Part shown: positions 1 through 12,349 of the stretch, one piece after another
How the letters are laid out: each line of letters begins with the position of its first letter
Position numbering within the stretch: position 1 is the stretch's first letter
From: Albula goreensis
Lineage: Eukaryota; Chordata; Actinopteri; Albuliformes; Albulidae
DNA length: 64,000 nt
Assembly: GCA_022829145.1 (NCBI GenBank)
Contig: CM040741.1
Span: 43,508,534 to 43,572,533, forward strand
Reading direction: 5' to 3'
The notes under the pieces: model-generated
The model's database searches: none
What the model saw: only the letters and a program-made list of their open reading frames with translations
Told to the model about the DNA's origin: nothing
Position numbers and translations under genes: made by a program

Positions 1-413
1 TTTTGAGGAGAAACTACACTGTTCAAGCTCAACTGAAAGATGCTTATCTAGAAGGCATATCAGCTAAGATCTTGCACAGCACAGAATGTAGCAATATACA
101 CGGCCTATAGGGAGCACAGGACAATTTCCTGTTTTATTTAAAAGTAATTAGCAAATCAACTATTGAAACTTGCCAGTAAGTATGGTTGTGAAAATCAGCT
201 GCCTAATGGCTATATGTAATTGTTCCATTAAATACTGGGTATTCTGCTTTTGTTTCTGTTCACATAAAACATTTGAAATGTAGTTAATTTAGGAAAAGCT
301 TTAGGTTAGTAGAGGTGAAGAATACATTAGTTGCTGCTAACCTATAAAAGTAACAATGTGAAATCAATGATAGTTGGATTGACATTATCATAACATATAA
401 TAATGGAACATAT

Positions 414-472
414 ATCTCTCTCTCTCTCTCTTTCACACACAAACACACACACACACACACACAAACAAATCA
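414..472. repeat. Compound CT/CA microsatellite
   Basis: A run of CT dinucleotides (about 414-431) is followed by an interrupted CA run with two AAAC interruptions (about 434-472). It is a simple sequence repeat. Short frames reading through it on either strand are artefacts. Confidence 0.95.
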
Positions 473-3400
473 TAAGAGAAATATACAATATGCTGTTTAA
501 ATTGGTCTCACATTTGCCAATACAGTTTACTGTAAGGACCAGCACAGTAATGTATGCACAAAACTTCACAGGGGAAACTAGCCGATGTAATATTATACAG
601 CCTGTACAGTATTTTTCCATTAACAGAGCCGTGTTTTGCTTTCCAGCATCTCGCCTGCTAGTACTCATTCTAACTGGCACCTGTCACTCCTGTTGCAACA
701 TGACTCTTGGAAAATTAAATCATTTAGGTATAATTTGAAAATAATGTTAAATGGCAATATTTAAAATGAATAATATTTAACCTGTCAATGCATCTAATGG
801 CTGAACAAACTGAATGCTCCCACTTCCAAGAAAAAGTTCCTTCAGGCAATACATTCACTTAAAGTATGTGTAAATCTTCACCTTGGGAAACAGATGATGT
901 GATTACCGTATTTCCATAGGTCCTACACTACATTTCAACTGTACTAATTTATTGCTGTACCATATTTCATTCAAAAACAATAGAAATGCATACCAAATTT
1001 ACATAAACAATTGATGCTCCAGTACATCCTTCACCGAACAGTGATGAAAACGGGTCACAGTGAAGTGACCACTCCCCGACATGTAACTTTGGAACTGGTC
1101 AGTCCTCTTGGTGAGGAACAATGAGGGCTGTGATGCTGTGAGTCTGTGACTGAAAACCAGATGTGGGGGAGGACTCTGGGGATGCAACACAAGCTGAAAT
1201 TGATTAGCTAAGGTCAACGCACTCACGCAGTGCAATAATCATTTTGTTAACCAAATATATATTTCATGGTTGGGTAGTGATTGAGGCTATAAGAGGTGTG
1301 TGTTTGTGTGGGGAGGTTAGCATTTTAGGGAAATTCTGTTGCAATACCTAATGAATGACCTTCATTGACAGAAAGAAAAAAAAATTCTAACCGAAGGACA
1401 ACAGCCACTTGGCAAGTGACTTTTATGTGACTACACAAGGAGATTTGTGTCAGTGTAGCAGAATTAAATATATTAAAGCAGGTCACTAAAGATGTGTTTT
1501 CTATCGATTCAATATCACTAATTACACCAAAGCCTCTGTTGCAACTTATATTCAGGTGAACAAATCGGTTTCTTCAATTAGTGAACGGTGAAAGTGGCAT
1601 CTTTAAATCAATACCCAATGGTCTTCTAAAATGCAGTGCACTGTTGGTCCAATTCATTACAAAGCCATTTACGTCAGCTCGGAGGATTTTCTCAGCAGCT
1701 TTTATTACATACGTACTTAGAGCCGATCTTTTGTAGCAGAATTACTTCTTCCCCTCATGCTGTTGTGAAGCCAGTCACAGGCTCTTAGTGAATACGGTAC
1801 CACCTGCACACTTTGGTTTGTTTAATTTTCTCAGGCAATCCCTATCCGGTTACTGAGTCCCTGTGAAATTCAGGAGTAGATTAGAATGACCTCACTTACC
1901 CCCCGTTATAAGTAAAGCTGCTCTAATTACCTCACAAACATTAACGTGACCGTTCTGGCGTTCTGCTCTGCAGTGTACAGGGGGACACAAGCAAATGTCC
2001 CTATTTAGCCCTTGAATAAATGGCCAATGAACCTTGTGTCACCCTCTCTCTTCCTCTCAGGCCACTGACAGGGTGACCGCGTGTTCTTTTTCCTCTCCCT
2101 GCATGTTGTCCTTCAACAAAGTTTTTTAAAACAGACCAGGTCACATGGGATTCTGGCAGCTGTGGCCTAAAATAAAAGAGGCAATGTTGTGGCAGTTGCT
2201 CTGCACAGACTTCTACTTCCTGCTACTTCCTTCCACTTGTGAGGTAAAACCTGATTGGCTGAGTGGAATAAACTGGGCTCTCCCCAGACATGGGGTGTAA
2301 AAGCACACCTGTGGCACTTCTCTGAAATGCGACCATTGGCTTGCCTTATGGTTGTCTCTTAGCATGTGTCTCTGCTTGGAACATGAAATTAATTTTTCAT
2401 GTACTTGGTTTTCCTGGAAAAGGCTCTTACGCATTTTGAAAAGCGAGCCCTGGGGAGAGTGCTTAGCTCGATGTATCGCAAAAACACCATTCGCATGACT
2501 GATTTATAAATGTTGCGTATACTTTCCATAGATTAAACTTTTCTTGGAACCACCCAAGGTGCCTTTTAAGTGACAGATAACGATGTACCTTCCCAATATC
2601 CACAGGGTGCTCCTTCTAACTGTGATGTGAGAGACTTACAGGCCTTTCCTCCCCTATCCCACTAAATAGGAACTACATTTATGACACAAGTGTGGTGAGC
2701 TTTTAAAAGACATATGGGAGCGCAAGGCCATATCCTCCTAAAAATACATATGTCTGCAGTTACATCATAAACATCTTACACAACATAAGCCCCACTTAAA
2801 ATGTACATTTCTTATTCACCCTTTGTGCCTCCTTCATGACATTGAAAACATATTTGTCACCATATACTTCCGCAGTCAATGTCAGTTTGAGGTTGTGGGG
2901 CTATTCATAACACACGGTCAAAGCTATGAATCATGCACTGGCATTTACTTTCTCTCTCAGAATAAATCACCCCCTGCTCCGCACTGCGAAAGGACAGGCG
3001 GACGGAGTAAAAGCCCATAATCATTTAACATATCATTGTCTTGGATGACAGTTCAAGTACGGGGCCGGGGAGCCGGCGGGGGGCAGAGTGACCATAGCAG
3101 GTTTCAGGTAAACCTCTATTTCCCCCCCTCAAAAAGTCACAGTTCATAAGCATCCTGGCGCATCACAATTTGCCTAATTGCTTTCTTACGTCGCAGGAAT
3201 AGATTTGGTTTTAATTCCATGCCAACATAAGGGCTGCTCCGTTGTGCTTTAATGCTTTGTGGATCTTGATAATGCACTCATGATCAAGAGTGCAGAACAC
3301 AACGCATAGCTAACATTCCTCCACTCCAGGGCCAGATGTTTTCTTTTTTTGCACTAATACCCCCCACACTTCTCTTATGAGGCTTGGGGTGGGGGGGGAA

Positions 3401-6400
3401 TGGAGGCACATTTTTGTCTGGAGCAACACAAGACTTTATTTTGCATTTCTGACCAATTTTAGCCTGTTTGTTTCTGTGTGCATAATTAATTTAATTTGTG
3501 TGCAGGAGTGTGGTTTACGGTTGAGAGCAATAGTGCCAAATTGGAAAGAAATTTCAGAAGACTTGCAGAAACGAAGAATATTTATGTAGTCTGAATGTGT
3601 CTCAGATTTTGTATGTAAGACGTGAGTACCGTAATGGTCCAAGAGAAAGTGAGTTGCCCTACATAAATGGATCACTTTAAATAATGTAATATGCCATAAC
3701 GAATCTTACACGCCTAAGCTAAATAGGATCACCTAATTCAATTATATCTCGTCCAGGGGGACCACCGAGGCTCACAAAGTATTGGGTGATCTAGTCCCAG
3801 CAGTGCTGTTACTGGCTGTGGCTGGGGGTCTGCATTGGCGAGGCAACAACTGGGTTGGCCTCTCCAGTCACCTGTAAGTATGTGAACTGAGCACACACTG
3901 ACCTAGTGCCACTGACACCATGGACAGTTTGTAACTGGTGACATTTCTGCAATGTTAAAAGTAGCCACCTTACTGACACGCGAATCAGAGGAAGTTCTGA
4001 GGTCCGCCATTCCTTCCTGAGCCTGTAGTAGGAGGTAGATATGGTGAGACTGATAGGTTTGGTTCAGTGAGGAAAAATAATAATGGGATAAAAAGACACT
4101 GAACTTATAGACAAAAATTGAGGCATGTACATAAAAGTAACACTATGAAATAATTGTGCTCTTTGTAGTTGAAAACTAATCTGTGGGCACAGTAAGTTTA
4201 TTGTTCGAAGCGGGATACATATAACTAAATGTGTAAGCATGGTGTTAATATTAGACAATCGATCCAATTGTTATTTTTAAATACTTGCCAGAATCACAGT
4301 TTCCGCTGTTGCTGTAATCACATGTCTGTCAGGGCAAAGCAAGGGAAAACATTACAGTGTCATAAAAATATGCTAATTCATGCAAAGGCGTGAAAACTGG
4401 TCGGGGAACCACAAACCATATATATGAAAAAATATACACTAGGCTGAAATATGGTATTTGCTTCAGTCTTATACATAAGCATTGGCCATATTTTCTATCG
4501 ATATTTCTCTTTGAGTTCCTGTTGAGAATAATGTGTTGAAGCATACAAAAGTACAAAAATGAATATAAAAGAGGATTTTTTGAGGATGAAAATGTTGATT
4601 TGAAATAATACACTTCAAACATTTCTGTTAGCTTAATCATTTCCCTCAGTGTTGTCAGGGGTAAATACTTCTCTGAAAACATTTACAGAAACTGAGCAAA
4701 TTGTGCTTTGTAATGGAAGCAACAAACAGTCACGGCTTATTTTGCCAAATTCCATTTCGGTTATGTTCCTGATGAGCTTCAGACAGACAAATAAAAGCCT
4801 CTACGCTGTTAACATCAAACTAACAAAGTTATTCTGTATTTTTTCTGATTCATACAGCTCTGTAAAGCTGAAAGAGTAAAGAGGAAAATTTCCCATTCAC
4901 GATGTATAGTATGAGAAATTGTGTACCTTCCCATTGTGTTTCTCAAAACTAAAGTGGAATATAGTGTTCAATAATTGTAGACATGTCAACAAAGATTATT
5001 TAATATTTTTTACAGAATTAGTCCACTTTTTAAACATACTTTGAAGACGTAAGCTGTCCCTTGTAGTAATTAGACTGCCATTAAAATCTGTCTATTTAAA
5101 TCACACATTATAGAGAAATACCCCCTCATTTCATTCTCAGACATCAAGTTTCCCCAGCATTCCCTCTTTCATTGGCACAATAAGTGATGCAAAGCTATCT
5201 GAAACAAGTTATATGGAATTGAGTTGAATGACTATCCGTAAAAATGAAGCATTCATCAAAATACTAATATGGAGCCAGTCCAGGGGAATGTGCCTCAACA
5301 AGCCAGAAACTACACTGTACTTCAAAAAGGAAAGTTTCTGCTGGAAAATGCTGATGTTTTGTATCCAAAACACAAGACCTAAAGGGAATACATTTGCAGG
5401 AACACATAAATTATTAACTGCAGTACCTAAGAAATATGACTGGATACCATATCATTCTCCAAGTTTTGAAATCTTTCTAAAGAAACTGGTAGAATCATCG
5501 TTGAGTCAAACAATACCACAGTCCGCCGAACAAAAGCATAAAAAGCAGACAATAACTGAAGCAGACTGTATACTTGAAAGGGATTGTTCTAAAACAATTA
5601 GATGAAAACACTACAACAATTGTCTGTCTTGCTTCACATTGTACTGTAATTTCTTTCTCTTGTCCAATCGTTTTCTTTTAATTGAATGGAACACTCCTGT
5701 TCCCAAAGTAGTTCAACGGTCTAAGGTTTCATCAAAACCTAGCTACACTGAATTATCTTGAGCAATTATTATTTTCAATTATGTATGATTGTTTTTATAT
5801 ACTGCAGTGAGGGAAACCTGACCTGAAAGGTGATAGCCCTCCAAAGGGAAATTGTCAGATGGAGGAAAAGCATTACAGACACTGATTGTGCACAACATTA
5901 TGTTGTAACGTTAATAAGAAGAGCATTCCTGGATGAAAACCATGTGCATTCAGAACAGATCTCAAAATTCATGAAGGAATTTAGGAACATGATCCTTGCA
6001 GCATAATTTACTCTGGTAAGTAAAATACTCTTGTAAAATACCCAGCAAATTATCATCTCATACATACAGATTGATTTACCAATGCTAAATATCATCTAAC
6101 TGTATGCGAGAGGTCATATTTCTGACCAACTGTGCAGAATATCAAAGAGGATTTGAGGAGCACAGAATTCAGACCATTCTGAAACTCTTTCTGTTAATTG
6201 CACCCAGATGTGCCAAGGATGAACAATGCGCTTTAGCCCTCTTTGCATTGTGGAGCACCACCGTGCAGAGCATGCGTTTTCTGTCAGAAGTCACGTAGAC
6301 GCAAATCGACACGTTTTTCTAAAAAAAAATGCTGACGGCTTCACCCCCCTGGTCTAATGCTTGGCGGATGAGAAGGGAACCGTTCTGTCTGGCGTACTGC

Positions 6401-7828
6401 GAGCTTTCCCAGCCCCCGAGCACGCTCGCTCAGCACGCTGCTTGGTGTGTGTGGGGGGGTTGATCCAAGTTTCTGCTGGCTCCATGGCTGTGCAGACCGT
6501 TTTCGCTGACTTACTGACCTGCCCAGGAGGGCAGTATTAGACTCTATTAAACAAACACTACATGGCAGCTGGTGGGATTCAAACATTCACAATCAGAGAG
6601 GAATTTTCCAACCTGCTCCAGAAAACTGCAGACATACACAAGGAGAGAAAAAACAGGGATTTTTTTTTAGCAATTTGGCAATAGTAATTCAAAGCTGGAC
6701 TGGGCATTGACATGAACAAAAATATCAATACATATTCCAGAAACGACAACAGACAGCCGATGTGTGCATTATGAGCAGTTTTCTATTTTGAGTTTTATTT
6801 GGAGAGTATGTCCCATTAAAATGTTTTGCAGAGTCATGGCCTTGACCACATTAGAGGCAACCACAAATTAGAAAAAATCAAGAACTGTTCCTGAAAAGGA
6901 ACAGAAGTAATACTGTCAATATTTCAACTGCTGGGTCTGCGCAAGGTAATGACCTGCATATGACCTTGGTGGGGATATATTTTTAGGGTATATACCATCT
7001 AATAAGAATATGACTTCGTAACATAGTCTACATATACTTCTAATACACTGTAAAATTAACACACTGATTAGCAGTTTCTATCCATTGCTATCCATTCTAT
7101 CCAAGTTATAAAAATGTTGTAGAGGAAGAAACTAATTCTTCTGTGGAACTAGTTCCTAACTTTTTATCCAAAGAAAAGTAATGCATAGACATTTGATTGC
7201 TTCTGAGACAAAACAATTTCTTCACATCAGCCTTTGTAGTGTGTACAGGTGACTGTCCAGGTTCATTTTAAGCAATTAACATTTATTTTTTGATTAAAGT
7301 ACTTAGATTTCAAATGGAAACCCTTTACTCCTGTCTGCTCCCCTTTACCCCCTGCAACCCCTGTCTCAGATCCTCAGAATTCACAGAGATGTAATTAGCA
7401 AGTGATTCTCAAGTGATTTGCACATGGTAAGCTGTTAGCACCAGGATAGCGCACTACTAAAAGGTACATGAATAAAAATTCCACACAGTAATGCAAAAAT
7501 CAGATTAGTATATAAACATAAAGCAACTGTCTGTCTACAACTAAGCTGTAGAATCTGAAATTATGTTTACATTATCAAGCACATTATTACAAGGATAGAT
7601 AATGTGATGCTGGTAAATATTATGACTAGGCAGCTTGGTGAAAACTACAGACAACTGACATTTTTAACATTACAAATGTTTTTCCCCTCATGATTGACTT
7701 GGTAACTTGTGAACCTGTAGAAAACTATCAAGTAAGCTAGCAAATATTTGAATGCCTATAGTTTACAGTACTCAGTTTACATCAAGGCACAGAAATTTTG
7801 CTGTAATTTGTAAGCCAACTTTTAATTA

Positions 7829-8338
7829 CACTGAAACCCTCATTAATCTGGACTAATTGAGGGGAAAGGGAGTATGATATAACCGGGTTATAATAAAAAA
7901 ACACACAGTTGTCCCACCCCGGCTGTGGTACCAAGCCATATTTACTCAGAGTTCGGTGTACAACAATACTCGGAAGGTTCTCTATACTCTGCCAGCGACA
8001 TCAGACTATCTTACCTGCTGACCAGTACTATTCCATCACACCCTGGCACACTCTTTGTTATTCAGGCAAGGCGTCTGTCCTCTGCACACAGAGGTCCACC
8101 GTAAGTAAACAATGTGTTGAGTTTACAACACAATCATTTTACTATGTAAATTGATCACTTCTTTTGTTTCTAAACCCACCTTCTAAACCCATGAATCATC
8201 CCCACATTGCCAACACCAAAGCTTTGGTGTTTAGGGGTCTGAACTTGTCCAATATTAACCAGAATAGACAACACATGTTATTACAGAAGAAATAGTCTGT
8301 TATAAACTAAATCTGTCCGCTATAACAACGGGTCAGTG
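7829..8338. mobile_element. Non-autonomous pogo/Tigger-like DNA transposon (MITE-like)
   Basis: The stretch begins with CACTGA and ends with its complement TCAGTG. Each end is flanked by a TA dinucleotide (7827-7828 and 8339-8340), the target duplication used by the Tc1/mariner/pogo superfamily. The terminal 25 bases align imperfectly as inverted repeats sharing CACTGA, CC, TTA and GGAC in order. Both ends are rich in phrases such as ATAACCGGGTTATAA and CTATAACAACGGGTCAG, which resemble Tigger-type termini. At about 510 bp it is too short for a transposase and no transposase motif was seen, so it would depend on an autonomous partner. An exact 20-bp palindrome lies inside at 8212-8231. Assignment to pogo is by recollection of end structure. 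Confidence 0.45.
8212..8231. repeat. 20-bp perfect palindrome
   Basis: The sequence reads AACACCAAAG followed immediately by its exact reverse complement CTTTGGTGTT, with no loop. It lies inside the pogo-like element. It could be a remnant of nested inverted repeats or a protein-binding dyad; neither is shown. Confidence 0.85.
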
Positions 8339-9256
8339 TATTTCAATTATAGTCCAGTTATAACTGGCTGGCTTTGGACATTCTTAGCTCAGTTTAATTG
8401 ATACTGCAAACAAAATAGAACTAGCAGCTATTGGCTATCAGTCGCTAGCTGCTAACTTCCTCATAGCACTGATAATTTCCATGTATGGTTTTTGTAATAC
8501 TTTTTGTAATACTCCAGAATGACGTAACATACACAGATCTTATTAACATAATGTTTCCCAGCTTCCAGGCATCTAACATTTTTGACCTTGGTGCATCTGG
8601 CTGTTAGCTCTTACTCCGCCACACACATTTGAACTCTATTAACTGATTAGAATCCATCCATGCAACATGTAAATACTTCCATGGTCAATTCCAGATACTC
8701 ATAACTCAATTAACACTTGAACTGAACTCTGAACCTTACATTAACTCTTTAGTCCCTAATTCTGACAGACGAATGGATTCTATGTGATTTCCCCAGAAAT
8801 CTCCTGGATCCAAAGCAAACAGCTGCCAACATATTGAATTTGTGCAAATGCCCCGCTTCATTTAATCCACAAGCCCTTTATTTTCACTTCCCATGTTTTA
8901 GCACATGTATTACTCTTCTGAAGACCAGTCAGGCATTGACATTAGAAATGACATTTCTGCTGGGGCACACAACTGCTCTGCGCAGCTGAAGGTAACATGC
9001 AGAGTGGCTGGGGAGTAGGAAATGTCATCAAGTCTGCACCCTAAAAGATTTGTGCCATTCATGCAGCTCTCCACATTTATTGAAAGCAGGCGCAAGAGCC
9101 TCTTGCCGTATGTACAAGGTTCAGACTCAAAACTGTTTGGATTTTTTGTATGATATCAGCAGATGTAAAAAAAGATATTTAGCTTCAGTTTGAGGTCTTA
9201 TTCTTTATAGCTGTGACACTCACAAAGCTGCAAATCTTGATCAACTCATTTGAATG

Positions 9257-9282
9257 CTAACCCTAGCCCTAACCCTAACCCT
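9257..9282. repeat. Short interstitial telomere-like repeat (CCCTAA)n
   Basis: About four CCCTAA units occur in tandem with one G for A change in the second unit. The run is short and internal, as is common in vertebrate genomes, and does not indicate a chromosome end. Confidence 0.8.
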
Positions 9283-10699
9283 TGGTCATTTATTTATTTT
9301 AATTTTTTTGTGGGTCAAGTTCTGCAATGTCTTAACTATGACAGCAGAGTTATACTGATTTTATGGAAGAGCTTAAAGTAAAGAGTTTGTATGTATCTAT
9401 CTATGACTGCAGTAAATCAGAATCATGGCAAGATTATGGTTATATTTCACAATAACCCTTGCTTGAAATGAAAAACAATCGTCTTATCTGCTTTGTCTTC
9501 CCTGCTTTAAAAGTCTCCCAAAAGCCACAAGTACTGGCCTGAATTCAATCAAATCTGGATAGGATTTGGGATGTGTCAGTTACAAGGCAACCAAAGGAAA
9601 AATGCAAGCAATGCATCAAAATATTTGTTTCTTAAATCCACAATGGACCTCATTCAGCTGAGTCTAATGGAGTTCTCAAAGGGTGACAGTGCAGCGATGA
9701 AAGCATCTCCTGATCAATTAAATAAGGCACGTGGTGCATTTGGTTTCTGATGTTTCTTGCTTTGACAACCCGGAAATGACAGAGAGCATGTCTACCCATA
9801 ACTTGCTGCATAGGGTGACCACTTTTGGCCCTTACTCTTTTAACTGAAACCACATATCACTGGCCAGAGGCCAAACAGAAATTTACAAAAAATGCCTTGG
9901 CTTACTACATGTGGCCTCAACATTCAAACTGAGAGTATGTTGCCCAAAAATAGGCCTAAAATCTAAGTCTGAATGGGAGGGGCAGGTGTGGTGGGGGGGA
10001 ACAAGAAAGTAAATCAAACATGGCAAAAAAAATCCTAGGTTAATGATAAGACTAATGCACTGAAGTGTGTAATAATTTATACCAAGACACAATAATTAAT
10101 AATAAAATCTTAAATACTAGTATCTGACTTATAATCTGCCTTTTAAAAGACAACTACAGGACTTAACAAAAAAATTCATAAATGTGCAAAATTTGGGTGG
10201 CCAGTTCTGTTTTCCTTTCCTCTCTTTCCAGTCATTTTACTTTACCAATTCAAACTTTCTTGCTGTTTTTAGTATCCCCTACCACAAGATTTTTTAAGAA
10301 CATAAAATGCAATGACATGTATCCTGTTGAATCATACAAGCTTTTTCTGTGAGGTGAAGGGAAAGGTAACATGGCTGAGTAAGACCAGCTAGACTGGTAT
10401 GATGTATTACCCCTCTTGAAAATCGGAATGGTAACGCATAATTGATAAGTGGAAGGGACTGACAAAATATTAAAATTCAAGAGCATACCGAGAAACTGAC
10501 AAAGGTGGGGGGTGGCAATGTCTGAGATGCCAAAAAGTACTTATAGTGAAGTCGCTCTCCAGTTTTTTATTAATCTTGAATGGACAGCTGTTTATAATAC
10601 AGATGGTCGGTATGGCTGTGTTAAATGGAGCAGTGGAACATTTCCTCTGCCTTGTTTGGTTTCTATAGGGCTGATAAATTATCTTTTTTCCCCTAATGG

Positions 10700-10704
10700 G
10701 AGAA
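10700..10704 (+). repeat. Left target-site duplication GAGAA
   Basis: These five bases directly precede the first LTR and are repeated exactly at 17209-17213 directly after the second LTR. A 5-bp duplication is normal for Ty3/gypsy integrase and shows a single insertion event without later LTR-LTR recombination. Confidence 0.92.
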
Positions 10705-10705
10705 T

Positions 10706-10725
10706 GTGACAGAGGGCTCTGTCAC
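10706..10725. repeat. 20-bp dyad at the LTR 5' edge
   Basis: GTGACAGAG and CTCTGTCAC form a perfect 9-bp inverted repeat around GG, beginning one base inside the LTR. The same dyad is at 16235-16254 in the other LTR. Its place at the integrase-bound end could matter for end recognition or the cDNA terminus; this is inference. Confidence 0.85.
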
Positions 10726-11366
10726 GGCTTGCGGCACCACGTAATACTCAATCGTTTTCCCCCCCCCATACAAAGTTCCCCTGTTTGCAGTGGCTAGCTC
10801 CCTGTGAGTGCACGCGCAGTTGCGTTAGCCTATGCCCGGGTCATACACGCATACACGAACATTCTACATTTGCTTTTCCCTCTCAGTTTAATATACCAAC
10901 CGTAATCACACACATACACACATTCGTTTATCGTTTTCTGTCTTTTATTTTCCTTATCTTGTCACCGTTCAGTGTATGTTGGAGCGCTCCGTGGTTGTGC
11001 TGTTTCGTGCTGTTTTCTGTGGTTGCCGTAGTAATGCTTTCCGGTACTACGGAGGGTGGAAGGGACCAAACCGAGCGTTGGGCTGGGCAGGCTTATGAAG
11101 GGCCTGACCCAAAAGCGGGTACATTTTAGGGCGGTCCTAGGACGACACCATTTTAAAACAACTGTTTGGAATGTTTTGGCGATTTATTACTGTTTGATAT
11201 AACAGATATAACGTTATCATTACAGAGGAATGATGAAACAATGATGTATACTATGGAAATGTATGTATATAATCCAATGGTGATTCCTGTTATCTGTATA
11301 GTTTGTTACATGTTAATGTTTTGTTGTTGTACAAAGTTGGTACAAGCTGGAGGGTGGGGCTACCCC

Positions 11367-11373
11367 TATATAA
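11367..11373 (+). promoter_or_regulatory. LTR TATA box
   Basis: TATATAA is embedded in a C-rich then GC-rich context, about 218 bases upstream of the AATAAA signal. It is the likely core promoter element of the retrotransposon. The equivalent in the 3' LTR is at 16889-16895. Confidence 0.75.
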
Positions 11374-11584
11374 GCTGGCCCAAAGGAAAGGTTTTGTTGG
11401 GTTTTGGTTTGTTGGTTTTTGGTTGGAGATAGAGTGTATGTATTGTGTGGAAACCTGGAAGTAGCAGGGTGTTGCAGGAAGTGGAGAGTTTTGTGTTAAT
11501 TCTTGTATATATTTATATTCTTTTTGTGTGTATTTTTACTTTTTGTTCACCTTTTCACGTCTTGCACTTTGGGAGAGCACTATA

Positions 11585-11590
11585 AATAAA
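11585..11590 (+). terminator. LTR polyadenylation signal
   Basis: An exact AATAAA lies within TATAAATAAAATC, followed by a GT-rich stretch (cttacgtgctgttgtgg). In the 3' LTR the matching signal at 17107-17112 would be the one used to end the genomic transcript. Confidence 0.75.
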
Positions 11591-11691
11591 ATCTTTTGCA
11601 CTTACGTGCTGTTGTGGCGGAGCCATCATTTTTTTCCCATTGGGAGTTCTCATAAGAAAAGAGAACCCATTAGAAGCTGCCTCACAAGTGG

Positions 11692-11706
11692 TGGTGTCAG
11701 AAGTGG
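11692..11706 (+). other. Primer-binding site, tRNA-Leu type
   Basis: TGGTGTCAGAAGTGG starts five bases after the LTR. It is complementary to the CCA end and acceptor/T-arm 3' bases of a vertebrate leucine tRNA whose mature 3' end reads CCACTTCTGACACCA. Fifteen consecutive bases match as I recall that tRNA. This would prime minus-strand cDNA synthesis. Confidence 0.85.
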
Positions 11707-11943
11707 ATGGCCAGCCGCACAACGCGTAAGAAGGTGCCAATGCCAAAGGCCAGGAGGGGTCTTCGGTCCCAAGCAAGACAGGAGAGAGTGGAGGCAGCCT
11801 GGGACACCATGGAAGAAGAGGAGGAGGAGTCCAAAGGACCGTATGAGCAGCTGGGAGCGCCCCAAGTTCCCCTACCCCAGAGCCAGTTCGCCGTCACAAA
11901 TGCCAGAGGTGGACATGGCAGGTCTGCTGAGGGCGTTCATTGA
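11707..11943 (+). CDS. gag: gag, N-terminal piece (first frame)
   Basis: The frame opens with ATG directly after the primer-binding site and reads MASRTTRKKVPMPKARRG, a basic start. An acidic run of glutamates follows near residue 36. The frame is probably real only to about 11890: the next gag-like residues continue in another frame, and this one meets a stop at 11941-11943. It represents the matrix-like N-terminus of Gag, the structural protein that packages the element's RNA in cytoplasmic particles. The shift at about 11890 is the only one that fits a gained base (or two lost) instead of one lost. Confidence 0.7.
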   Translation: MASRTTRKKVPMPKARRGLRSQARQERVEAAWDTMEEEEEESKGPYEQLGAPQVPLPQSQFAVTNARGGHGRSAEGVH

Positions 11944-12349
11944 TGGCCAGCAACGGAGAGAGGAAGGCTTCCTCCAAGAGCTGCGGGGCCTGAGAGAAAC
12001 ATTCCAGCAGGCTACCCAAGCTGCCGCAGCAACACCAGCAACTACAACGGCTACAAGCCCAAGGCTGGAGCTCCCCACTCCAGCACCTCGACCCCAACAT
12101 AGAGGCCCAGAGGTAACTCCAATTGCCAGCCATCAGGCAGCATCCCATGGCATCCAGCTGCCAACAACCCACCAACCCTCACCCAGCCTGACGACAGCAC
12201 CGGGGAGAGGGTCTATCATAAGGACCCCAAAGTGCCTCCATATCAGATGGGGGAGGACATTGAGAATTACTTGCTCCGTTTTGAGAGAATTGCCAGGACC
12301 TGGCAATGGCCAGAGGAAGAGTGGGCATGCCGCCTGGTGCCCCTACTGA
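11894..12349 (+). CDS. gag: gag, second piece (coiled-coil and Pro/Thr-rich linker)
   Basis: After a frame change near 11890 the Gag-like reading continues with MPEVDMAGLLRAFIDGQQ, then a charged helix with regular leucines and glutamates that is likely a coiled coil. An Ala/Thr/Pro-rich linker follows. The useful part ends near 12200; beyond it this frame becomes unrelated and stops at 12347-12349. The frame is also open upstream into the LTR, but that part is not thought to be translated. Coiled-coil plus flexible linker before capsid is usual for Gag. Confidence 0.65.
   Translation, partial: SQMPEVDMAGLLRAFIDGQQRREEGFLQELRGLRETFQQATQAAAATPATTTATSPRLELPTPAPRPQHRGPEVTPIASHQAASHGIQLPTTHQPSPSLTTAPGRGSIIRTPKCLHIRWGRTLRITCSVLRELPGPGNGQRKSGHAAWCPY

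Larger units (their letters stand above)
1..10699. other. Non-coding AT-rich DNA, no gene recognised
   Basis: No open reading frame in this stretch shows a family motif, a codon-biased long frame or exon-like splice borders that I could recognise. Frames of 60-125 codons occur, the longest at 5228-5605 plus, but they have low-complexity or random-looking composition and are what AT-rich DNA gives by chance. The stretch holds the CT/CA microsatellite, the pogo-like element and the telomere-like run listed separately. A moderately GC-rich patch at about 6330-6500 has no identifiable content. Small conserved exons or enhancers could be missed by eye. Confidence 0.6.
10705..11686 (+). repeat. 5' long terminal repeat (982 bp)
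   Basis: The LTR runs from TGTGACAG to CTCACA and is repeated at 16234-17208. It contains a terminal palindrome (10706-10725), a TATA box (11367-11373) and an AATAAA signal (11585-11590), giving U3, R and U5 in the expected order. By inference transcription would start about 25-30 bases after the TATA box and R would end shortly after the AATAAA. Compared with the 3' copy I find eight small length differences: nine versus five C at 10759, single-base changes in C, G or A runs, a CA-unit loss and a paired T/G shift. I see no clear base substitution. Confidence 0.95.

Noticed and set aside
5228..5605. 125-codon open frame on the plus strand
   Set aside because: It has no recognisable domain, low-complexity Lys/Ser content and no splice or promoter context. 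Chance open frames of this size occur in AT-rich DNA.
10785..11432. Open frames inside the LTR (repeated at 16310-16986)
   Set aside because: They sit in U3/R sequence, have no motif and differ between the two LTRs by indels, so they are not treated as genes.
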